Position numbers and translations under genes: made by a program | The notes under the pieces: generated by a model | The model's input: the letters and a program-made list of their open reading frames with translations, nothing else | Database searches by the model: none | Told to the model about the DNA's origin: nothing | In this document: one piece after another, positions 10,211-20,233 of the stretch | Position numbering within the stretch: position 1 is the first letter of the stretch | Layout of the letters: each line of letters starts with the position of its first letter | Assembly (NCBI GenBank): GCA_036250225.1 | Contig: JAPZLL010000019.1 | Span: 558,001 to 622,000, forward strand | Source of the DNA: Cercophora sp. LCS_1 | Taxonomy: Eukaryota; Ascomycota; Sordariomycetes; Sordariales; Lasiosphaeriaceae | Direction of reading: 5' to 3' | Length of the DNA stretch: 64,000 nucleotides

Positions 10211-13200
10211 GGCGCTGGTGTGAAGCGATGAGGCAGCGACCGGCATTGGAAACGGCGATGTGGACTCTGCGGGTCTATTGCTGACCAGCGCAGGCTTGAA
10301 CAACGGTGCGCACTATGTCGGCCACCATCCGTCAAGTTGTGCGACGAGGCGAGGCAAAGACGTGGTTTGCGACGCTCCGAACCGTTCGAGTTGACGTTCA
10401 AGGTCAGCTGGCTGCGCAGGTGTCGGTCGTGTTGTGGCAGCCCGTTGACTGCAGCTCGCGCTCGCGCAGTCAGCGACGGTGCTTCACTGCCGAACGAGGC
10501 TGAGTGCTCGGTCGCCTGCCGAACGTGTGCAACAGCTGGTGCCTCGCTCGGGGTTGATTTGATTGTCGGCTACACAAAAGGAACAGGCGCCTGGCGAGGC
10601 AAATCGGTGCGAACGAAGGAAAGAGGAAGAATCAACGCCGGAGGTGGAATTGCCCTGGCCCGCTACAGTCTGATCCTGGGTGCCAAGAACCCAACTGTCA
10701 CCCGTGCAAACCGGCTCGTTTCCACTCTTTTCGAACGTTGGGACTACCTTCCAACCCCTCAACAACTTATTGGGAACCGATAGCCTCGATTCCTGCTAAT
10801 GCTGCTGCTGCTGCCGCCACTCACACATGGCCGGCGACGTATTACTCGCAGCACCTGCTGCCCTGTAGGGTAAATCACAGCATGGCCAATGACGATCTGG
10901 CGGGGAAGTTTTCTGGAATCGCCATGACCAGCTTCGAGGACCACATGGCCCACATGGGTTTGTCCTCCAAGGGCAGAGACGTCCCGATCTGACCATTTGC
11001 ATCTTGTTGCACCGAGAGCAGAGCCGACGGATGCAACGACAGCACCAAGCTTTGTTGGCGGTTCGTCGTCTCAACCGGCGCCTGCCCACCCGCAGAAGGG
11101 AACTTCCATTCTAGGTCCCATCGGTGCGTTCAAGGCCCTCGCACGTTGCGTTGGGCGCCCGAGTGGGTGGTTGCAATATCGGGTCGTCCTTGTCAGCAAC
11201 AGTCGGTGGCCCTCGAGAAACCCCGCTACCTGGCTCCGTCTGGTTCCCTGTGTGTTGCCATGCCCGCGCCCATTATCTCGGAGCCGTTAAGACGGTGGGA
11301 TGGGAAGACATGCCGCTCCCGCTGGGATTATGTGGGGTAAAAAGGAAGATCCAAGACATTTTTGGCCATCGCTTGCGCACGCTTTACCCGCGGCAGGCCG
11401 TTTTATCCCACCCGCGAAACGGCCACCAACGAGGCCACGCAGTTCGTCCGTGGCGCGCATTCCTTACTCCCGCTGACAGGTAAGCCTGCATCGAGATCGA
11501 ACACCAAAGTCCTCATCAAACGGAGCAGCGAAGCGGGTATCGTTAAAGGAACGTCTGGGCCTAAGTAACTCTGAGGTGACGACATTCCGTCACTGTGTGC
11601 GGCCTTGAAGACACATGGTATCACGGAGAATGAAACCGCGCATCAAAACCGCGCACGAATTCGAACCCCGCCGCCGGAATGCGGGCCGGCTGGAACTTGG
11701 GTTCCGAAGCGCTCTTCGCCGACGCAGCGGTGTCCGCCCCGCACCTTCAAGCTGCCTGAAAGGTTAGTATGGTGTTCGCCGAAGATTTCAACACGAACGC
11801 TACAACGTGCTTATATTGACCGTTGCTTGCGCGCACGGTGGGCTATGCGTCCTCTAGCAACTTCTGGTGTGCCATTATTCCGGGAATTTCAACGGCCTGT
11901 CAGGCCTTGGCCGGCAGATCGCGGGAGAACTCACTGGGCATGAAGCAAAACGTCCAGGTGACGACAAAATAGGGGTTCAGGGTAAATACCCAAGCCCGCT
12001 CAGAATCTAACTTTGTCCACGAAGTAAGTTTCCATGGCAAGGGAGTGAAGTAGCCATCATATCATCAGGAAACATCAATAGTTGACCTCATCAAGCGGTA
12101 AAATCACGAGGAGTGAAGGAGTGCGTCTCAGACGCTGAGTTTTCCTCCTGCCTGAACGGGTGACCTTGTCGCTATCGCTCGTGGCGGTATGGTTCTATGC
12201 CCCGTGACTAGCTTGATGTTTGAACAAGGTAAGGTAGTCTCGATGAGATATCGAGAGTCGACCAAGTTGACCAGACTTGCACGTCTGACAATTAACCCGC
12301 CAAGTCTCTCCCGTCGGCGCTTTCAAAGATGGAGGACGAAGCAGCCCTTATATCTTAGTGGTTCGAGACGCTGCATATCCGTCCCGGATTCTAGAAGGCT
12401 GCATCCGCTGGGATCGACTTTGGTTAAGGTGACCCACATCAGGAGCATGGAGCTTGTCCTTGGAGTCACGCGAATTGTAACTTCTCCGAGTACCCAGCTC
12501 TTAGGTACCTCTCAAGGGTTTTGGGTGGGAACGAGGCGGAGCAAGTCGCGGCATCGCACTGCTTGATTTCCCCTTCTACCACGTGTAGAAGAATTGGACC
12601 GTTCTACAGGCGAGCCCAGATGAGGTGGTAAGCGATTAGGACTTGGAACTTAGATATCGCTGTTGATTGTTCATTCAACAATGGCCAATGCTTTTGTTCG
12701 CTTCTTCATGACACATCGTAGCGGAGACTGTGGAGGACCTCGAGAGTGTCGTGTCGTGGCCCGGGATCTGGTTATATGACGCACCTCGTTCTCTTGCGGA
12801 AGCTCAACTTTCCTGGAAACCCCTGCCTACCGCCACTCTTTACAACGCTTCATTTCTCTGTCTTCCGGCAGACGGTTTACTCCCTCTAGTGAGCATCCCG
12901 CAACCCACCATCGAGAAGACTCGAACATTCAGCCATCTCGTAGACCAGCTGTCACATCCCGCAACTGTTCAGTGCCCAACCGGCTCATTAGAATGTTGGT
13001 ATTGTATTGTACAACAACCCTAGGGGTCACCCGGTCCAGACAAGGTACCATATATCCGATCCCGAGAGAGGAAGCAGCAATGGTGATATAGACAGTTGCA
13101 AATTTCATGTAGTTTGTTGTCCTTCCCCTTTTCCGCCGCCCCTCTTTATGCCCGAACGCCCAACGATATATGTCGTCTTGTCAACGCAAGAGAAAAAACA

Positions 13201-13281
13201 ACTGGCTGATCCGTCGGCCATCATCTGCCCAACCTTCCCCAATCTCATAAGAATTCCGCCCACTATCACCACATCGTGCGT
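10211..13281. other. Intergenic, about 3.1 kb, no supported gene
   Basis: GC-rich sequence between the 5' end of creB and the 3' end of Sec61 beta. Several open frames of 65-125 codons occur, but their composition (many Arg, Pro, Ser, Cys, Trp) looks like non-coding GC-rich sequence and none shows a family motif. It probably includes the creB promoter (10211-11000) and the Sec61 beta 3' UTR. Confidence 0.5.
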
Positions 13282-13768
13282 TTAGCTCGAGAACCGACGA
13301 GTAATCTTGGCGATGACTATTCATTGTTAGCTTCTCCCATCCCTTTCCCAGCTGCAGAGAAAAAGATTGAAACTCACTATGGAGCGCAATGACGCTAAAG
13401 ATGAACACCAACGACAGAACCAGCACAACCACGGGGTCGACCTTGAGACCAGGGGACTCGTCGGTGTAGAGACGAAGCATGGTGCTGCTCGAGCCGCCGG
13501 CACCCGCGGCGCGCGTGCTGCTGGGTCGCGCATTGGCAATCTTCTCCTTTTGGTCGGCGGCGGCGCGACGACGGATAGCGGTGCGCGCACCTCCGGGGGG
13601 TGCAGGCGACGAGGGGCGGACACCGGAGGCCGCAGCCGAGGGGGCGCCGACGGGCGAGGAGGCACGAGGAGAAGACTATTGCATCCCAATGTCAGCGTCA
13701 CGAAACCAGACGCGGCAATGTGGTTGCGATGGTGATAGATGCATATCAGGACACGGGGAGCTTACCAT
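13282..13768 (-). CDS. SBH1: Protein transport protein Sec61 subunit beta (Sbh1), 111 aa
   Basis: This is the small tail-anchored subunit of the ER Sec61 translocon. Exons (minus): 13768-13766 (the ATG only, followed by GTAAGC), 13675-13378 and 13316-13282. Splicing gives MSSPRASSP..., a disordered Ala/Pro/Ser/Arg N-terminus, the family signature SSSTMLRLYTDESPGLKVDP, one membrane helix (about residues 82-101, VVVLVLSLVFIFSVIALH) and a short basic lumenal tail AKITRRFSS. The last intron has a GCTAAC branch site. Length and topology are typical. The first exon consists of the start codon alone; no alternative in-frame ATG gives the conserved N-terminus. Confidence 0.95.
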
Positions 13769-14650
13769 TGTGTAGAGTGGTATTAGCGAAGAGAGTTAAC
13801 AAGGACGCAATTGGGATAGGAAAAGTAGAAACTCGGGAGAAGAAATGGGCGGAAGAAAAGATCGGTTGATTCTTCTTCTCTAACTGCGGGCGTCGCGCGT
13901 GATGGGCGTTGTTGGCGAAGCTCGAGATGCAGTCCACGGCTTGTCTCCTTATTACGATAGGGACCCTGTTCTTTCAAGAGGCCAGGTAGGTGCCAACGGG
14001 CTGGAAATTTGTATCGCAATTACGTTATGCCGGGGGCCGTGTTCGGTCTGGCCACGCGCCAGTTAGAGGACGGTCTGTGCGACAGCTCCCCTGAGCCCCA
14101 GATTCGCCAAGACAACTCAGTTTGACTCTCAGGGAAGCCCCTGTTGAGCTGCACGTGAGTTGGCCAGGCTGAGCAGAATTACAAAAGGGAGATGGCAACA
14201 TGATTCTTCAGCAGTCAACATTGGGGAATCTTTACGCAAGTCCATATTCGGCACAGACATTCCGCTCCCACTAAGCTGAGGCACCAAGCGGAAACGTTTC
14301 ACTGGAGTCTCACAGCAAGCTAACAACCGACGCGAATTTCAGTTCCAACCCATTGCATTTTCTCAGTTCTGGAAGCTCCTACACAGTAGTGCCGTGGCAA
14401 ATGGAGATGACCCTGCTATCCAGGCCTTCCGTCCATCAACCTCTCCCCGCCCAAGCTTCTAATCTCCCCTGGTATCACCCCAGCCCACCACCGCTTGCCT
14501 CTCCTCTCTTCCCTCTTCCCTCTACTTCTGAAAATGATCTGAAGTGCAATGACGAGTCGCGGAAAGAAGTTATGCCATTCCCTGTTCCTTCTCACTCCCG
14601 AGTTTTTGTCCACGGAGAAAGAAGCGAGCCTCTGAAATATACATGTATGG
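13769..14650. other. Intergenic upstream of Sec61 beta
   Basis: Holds the Sec61 beta promoter and 5' leader. A 180-codon plus-strand open frame at 14353-14895 lies mostly antisense to the coding-like minus-strand segment described next and shows no motifs. Nothing else seen. Confidence 0.45.
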
Positions 14651-15087
14651 TCAAACAATGTGCCGAGTTAAAAAGAGGAAATGAAAACAGAAAAAAAGGG
14701 AATGGGGACATGGACAAAGGAAAAAGAGAAAAGCGACGGTATAAACGCCATCGGACGGCGTTGGAAAGGCCTCCAGCAGCCTGCCTAGGCAGACCAGCCG
14801 CGACGAAACTTCCTCGGGGAATAGAAGAATATATTCGCCGTCCCTCCAAGCCTCCTTCAACAAAGCATCAGCTCCCGCTTTACCAAACTCCGTGAAAATT
14901 TCCTTCCATTTTTGTTCAAACTGAGCCCGGATTCCTGCCCTCTTGTCTTCCTGTTCCCAGTTTCGAGTGGGGCGAGAGTACTCAGGAGAAAATTTTCTTC
15001 AATGAGCAGCTCCAGCTTGCGTTGGACCCGTCTGCCCAAGCTGGCAAATTTCTGAAGCGGTGAAACAACGATGCAATCGGCTTGCAA
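14651..15087 (-). pseudogene. Unidentified coding relic or partial gene (relic C)
   Basis: A minus-strand frame open from 14998 to 14651 (116 codons) has strongly protein-like composition: EYSRPTRNWEQEDKRAGIRA, then FEQKWKEIFTEFGKAGADAL, KEAWRDGEYILLFPEEV and SSRLVCLGRLLEAF, before turning into a Phe/Leu/Cys-rich stretch that looks untranslated. Just upstream, in another frame, CIVVSPLQKFASLGRRVQRK and LELLIEENFL (about 15080-14990) also look coding. No clean intron joins the two and no start codon is evident, so I call it a relic. The family is not recognised. It lies only about 140 bases past the phosphatase stop on the same strand. Confidence 0.4.
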
Positions 15088-15230
15088 GCCGAATTCCAGA
15101 CATTACATAGTATCGGGCGCTCCGGCGCCATGTACCGCAGATTCCGCTGAGCGGCCCCGACGTCAGAATGAGGGGGTTTGAAGACCATGATAAACACGCT
15201 ATGATCCAACGAAAGGAATCAAAGGGAATC

Positions 15231-16822
15231 TTAAAGAGTGACGTCCAGGACTAGACTGACGTCTTGCACGTTTGAGCCGGCCAGATCCTCGAGAACTGGG
15301 ATCAGATCGAGTAGCTCGTTGTCGTGTGCATCTGAAAACCAACTACTGATTGGAACAGCATGCTGCGGGTGGAAGATGTACGACGTAGGCGAGTTGTCGA
15401 TGATGATTGTGTCCTTGAGATCACGGCCGATCTGCGACAAATCTTTGACGTAGTTGCCTTGGTGGTTGTAGCAACTCTCTCGGAACAGGCGGTGGTGTAC
15501 GACGCCGTGAATATCCAACTGGTCCAGAAGAGGATCGCCATACTGTCCGTAGTTAGAATCAAGATATGCGCAATGAGTTATGGCCGTACCTTAGAAACGG
15601 AAGCAGTGAAAACTACAACTTCGTAAAGCTCACCAACCCGCTTCATAAACTGATCTACACCAGGCCTCTTGATAACGTAGACATTGTGGTAATTACCCTC
15701 AATCTCTACAGGGATCGTAAAGTCGGCTTGGTGGAGGATCTGACATCGTCAGCAGAGTACAGAACTAGGGATGGAGGCGTCACCCACCTTGAACGAGCTG
15801 TGGACAAGAGTCTCATCCAAATCAAGAACAAGACACTTTTTGCCCTTAAATTCTGGCGCTTGCGGCGGGAGAAGGTATTTTTGCTGCGGCTCAGGGGGGT
15901 TTTCCGTTAATGTTGTTGTCGGCGGATTCGGGACCGCCGGGATCGGTCCTGGCGGTGGCGGGGGGACCTTGTTGTATGATTCATCCGAGGCTACCGCCGT
16001 GGATTGTTGTCGAGTTGCTTCAGCATCCGCCATGGAAACATCACCCTCGGCGTCCTTCTCAGATGCGGGTTCCTCCAATGTCTCGGCGTCCGAGCCGGCG
16101 CCGTGTGGTGGGTCTACGGAGATAACCGGATTGCTTGAGCTTGGGCCTACAAGAGTCGTCTGCTTGGATTCGCCATCGCGGTCGCCAACAGTTGACTGAT
16201 CCTGTGTGCTTGTCCCAGAGACACGCTTTCCGTTTTTGCTGACATCGTGTGTCGGCTGGGGCGGCTGTACAGGCTCCTTTTCATACAACTGTGTCCTGCT
16301 GTTGGAGGGTTGGTCTGAAGGCGTAGCGGTCCTCCGGCTTGCGGTTGTTGGCCGTGGGGGGATTTTATCAAGCTTGTGCGGAGGCACAGGCGCGTCGGCG
16401 TCCAAGCCATTCGCAGTATCTGGCACTCCACAGCAACCAAAGATGGCGAGGAAACCACCCTTCTTCTTTTTGTGCGATGCAACTGCAGGGGAGCTGGGTT
16501 CCGAGTTGCCCGGTGTAGCCGTCGGTCCTGTTCCAACACCTAAACGGTTACTAGATGCGCTGCCATTTCGATTTCGTCCCAACATACTGCCTTTGGATTC
16601 CTTCGAGTGTCCGCCAATGCTGTCTCTCGGTTCGCCAGCAGTGGCGCCACTCAATCCCGTTGCTGTTGGCGAAGGCTGGATTCTCTGGGATGACGATCGC
16701 GATGGCACGGGTAACAGCCCCCCTCGCTTCTTTGTGGCAGCCCCGTCCTCAGGCGCCAGGCTTTCTCGTTCTTTCGAGCTCTCCGGGATGACCCCGGTTT
16801 TCTCGGATTGCGTCCGCGCCAT
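15231..16822 (-). CDS. NLI-interacting-factor / Psr-type protein phosphatase (HAD superfamily), 498 aa
   Basis: Ser/Thr phosphatase of the FCP1/SCP/Psr family; yeast Psr1/Psr2 act with Whi2 in stress signalling and Neurospora CSP-6 belongs here (family knowledge). Exons (minus): 16822-15788, 15739-15590, 15542-15231. The catalytic DxDxT motif is LVLDLDETLVHSSF at the end of exon 1, followed by the VIKRPGVDQFMKRV, VVVFTASVSKYGDPLLD and IIIDNSPTSYIFHPQHAVPI blocks of the NIF domain (about residues 333-490). The first 330 residues are disordered, Ser/Pro-rich, with KKKKGGFLAIFGCCGV (about 117-132), where the Cys pair could be palmitoylated as in Psr1; that is inference. Ends LVLDVTL. Confidence 0.93.
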
Positions 16823-19800
16823 GTCGAGGGATGCTTGTCAACGCGATCTTGACGAAGACAAGGTCTAGTCGTTGCAAAAGGTTTGATTAGCGGTGTGCTC
16901 TGAATACAGCGATGAGACACTCGACTTGGACGCGTCCAAGATTGTGTCGCCTGGCAAAAGCGAGATATCCAACAGCCAACCCAAGACTGCATCCTCACCG
17001 CGTGTCAATCAGCTGTATAAGCTAGGTGGCCCAGACATGGTCCAGGTTGCTTCGCGGGCAACCGGTCGAGGAATATTTGGTGAAGAGCTATGAAAGCGAG
17101 GTCGTTGAAAAGGAGCCGCATACATACCGCTTCGGAAAGCTGATCTCAGCAGCTCTGGCGCAGCCTAACCCCTATCTCAGCAGCGTGCGGCCGGTTTTGG
17201 CCGGTTCGCTCGTGATAAACCACCCTCTCTAGCCGCCAGGCTATCTCTCGGGAAATATCGAACACGCGTCGGCGAGAAAAATCGCGGCCGATGGAAGTTG
17301 TCGTGGTCGGCGTCGTTGGAAAATTGGCGCGCAGGCCTGGAGCGGAGCGAGAGTCCGGAGGACACGATCCTCTGTGTAGGCTACCCAGAAAGGCAGCAGA
17401 AAGATAATCAAGAACGAAATACCGACGTCCAAAACGGCGTGCCGAGGATTCAAAGTCGCGCTCGTGCAGCAAGCCGATGGTCGAGCAGATGGAAGAGAAG
17501 GAGAGGGCGTATCAGAGGCTGAGGAAGCCGCGAGAGCGCAAGCGAGATGATTGACTTTAAAGGTGCTGGGTCTGTTCTGGGATCTTTCACAGCGCAAAGA
17601 GAACGATGGGGGGAGCACATTGACAAGAGTGGATTAGTGGGATTTCCCCGAAGAGATTAGCCACTAAAAAAGCGACGCAGCGCACAGGGCACCGCGTTGG
17701 CGGGCGATATTGTGACGTCGGATATGTGCCTGAGCCGTCCGCAGACACGCTGCAAATACTAACGCGCCTCATCTCCAAGGTGAGTAGAACAGGTACTCAT
17801 ACCCTCAGGGCGCTAAATTCGTCCAGACCCGCTGCCGTGCAGAAAGAGGTACCTGCCCGCTCGTGGAGGGTGACAGTGCTGCCGCTCGCTGGCCGCATCC
17901 CCCATTCTGCGTTCCCAGCTCCCCTCGTTGCGTTTGGACGAGCGGCGGGAGGCCGACTGCTCGCAGGATGCCGAATTGCCACGGATATTTCTGGAAAAGG
18001 ACGCTTTATAGGGGCATCGCGAGACCTCACCATCCCAACTGCTACATTGCCCAGGAGGGAGGCTAATTTCCATTGACGATACCCGACGCGCTCAGGCTCG
18101 TCGCACAGAATTGCCATGGCGCCATTGTTGGCAGCTTGCCTGCCAAGACCTAGGCCTCTAGCATCCCCTCCACGCCGATTCTGACGGTGTTGAGCAGGCG
18201 ACCCTGCTGGGAGAAGCCCTCCTCAAGGTGCCGGTGCAGACGAACCAATCACTGGAGTATCAAGCCGCTGCATTGTCTTTCGCCAACAGCAGCCGCGGGC
18301 TCGCAAGCATCTCGAAGAAATAAATCCCACAACAGCCACCTGGCAGCGGCGGTTTGAGTTACGCTACCGGGGCCGATTGGGGTCCGCGTTGGCAGCTGGG
18401 CGGTGATTGCATAAAACACCAATCGCCCAATTGCCCTGTCAGAAGAAAGCCGGGCTGGCTCTCCACACATGGGAGGCCCATGAGCTTGTGCTCCAGTCGG
18501 CGGGATGCAGCCCACAGGACTCCTCTTCATGCGGACCGTCCAATGCTCCTCGACCGGGATTGCTGGGCAGAAAAAACACCACCAACAGAGTCGAAAACGG
18601 GGTGGGGGCTCAATGATTGGCCATGTTGCCGCCCACCATCGTGACAAGTGCAATGCCAGAGGAGCGCGGCGGCCACTCACGAGACGACCTAACCCCTGAG
18701 GTTCGCCTTGATTGCTTGAATGCCGTTGAGTCGGCAGTCCAGACTGTGTCAAACTGTTCGCGGTGCCACGCCGTAGAACATGGCGTTTGAATTGCCAGTT
18801 CCAAGGCCACTGTCGGATGTGTCGAGAGACTCCCGGCTCCAGATCACCTCCCCGAATTGCCCCGCACACCAACCATCCTTCCCGCCCGCTCTGCACCGGA
18901 TGGCGATCCGGCGAGTTCTGGCGGCCCCCATCCGCTCGGAATGGCGCGCGCTACTCCCTCGCAGTCATCTCAGGGGCACTGCATAGCATCTCGCATCAGG
19001 GGAATCGACATTCATGTAAACTGAGTTGTCCCCAACTGAGGGGTGAAGGTAGGTACGCGCGCGGGTGTTGCGGTGGCTGTTGCACATAAGAAGGGGACGC
19101 CAGCAGTCCACGGTGTGAGCTCCTGGCACCTGGCCCCAAACCCGCCCGGTTCGCTCATGAAAACCGTTTCAGGAGGAGCGGGACGGCATCTTGACAACTC
19201 ACAGAGCATCTGGGGCACAGCTTCGGACGACCCACCACTTGAGGCCCAGTCTCTGTCGGATCGGTGCCCAACAGCCCGAAAAAGCTTCCACAGCTAAGGT
19301 ACGCAAGAGCTCGGACACGAGACGCTGTCCACGTCGGCCCCATTACCAGCATCGGGTTTTCTGGGAACAGTCGCGGTCTCGACTTTACCTCAACCAATAA
19401 CTACATCCCAGTTATTCAGGCCTGGCGATCGCCGATATGGTAGGAAACTTGACTCTTCTTACATTTGTCTCGGCGAAGGAGGTCGACTTCACACATGCTT
19501 TACATTAGAGAGCTACCCGAGCTCATGTAAACGAGCATTTGAAGCAGCACCCGCTAGGCGCAGCACAGAGTACAATAGGTCACCAATTCTATCTCATAGT
19601 GAACGGCCGAATCCATGGTAAAAGCAAACGAATGGCCCCGAGTTGAACCTCGCAGCCTGAAGAACCGGTGGGTTGAAGCTTGGGGGGAGCTCTTCGCCAA
19701 TTGGAAGATCTGATCTTCAAAGCCCGGACCCCACGGTTGGTAGCGGGCTTCTGGGGCCCCGCGGAACTGGGGATTCGATGACGTTTGGGGTCTTTGCTTT

Positions 19801-20233
19801 GTGGCGCATGCGACCTCGGGAGTTCCTCGCAATGCCGCCGCGTTCACATGCTCACATGTCACAGCTCGCCGCAAAGTTGCAACGTCCCTCCGTCGGCCTT
19901 AGCATTCGCGCCAGACCACGGCCTGCAACAATGCGCAAACTCGAACATACCTACGGACAATCGACGATTGTTGGACACCTAGCGCAAGCAAGCGTCGTAT
20001 TTATCCTTTGGCCGAGACTTTCGCCGGTGCTTTAAATCCATCGCACTCCGCTGCTGTTTTGCTCCCAGCAGTCCCGCTGCTAACATCCTCCCTCCCTCGG
20101 CGACGGTCGCATCGCATCCTCCCCGACCGCGTCCTGGGTGTCCATGTCGATGATATAGCGCTTTCGATCCCGGACGATCGGGAAAGCATCACACACACCG
20201 TTCAGGAAACGGCCTTGCACCAATCCCGGCACG
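16823..20233. other. Intergenic, about 3.4 kb; ambiguous coding signal at 17030-17550
   Basis: Lies between the divergently transcribed phosphatase and ABC transporter. From 17030 to 17550 several frames look partly coding on the plus strand (PVEEYLVKSYESEVVEKEPH; MVEQMEEKERAYQRLRKPRE ending RKRDD at about 17552), while the antisense frame reads as a hydrophobic helix (LDVGISFLIIFLLPFWVAYT). I could not build a consistent spliced gene. From 17600 to 20200 I see nothing supported; the 215-codon minus frame at 18249-18896 has non-protein-like composition. Confidence 0.4.

Noticed and set aside
11660..11680. tRNA T-arm-like GGGGTTCGAATTC on minus strand
   Set aside because: Flanking bases cannot form the 5-bp T stem or a cloverleaf.
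18249..18896. 215-codon minus-strand open frame
   Set aside because: High Arg, Trp, Pro and Cys with no motif; typical of GC-rich non-coding sequence, and no start context or splice support.
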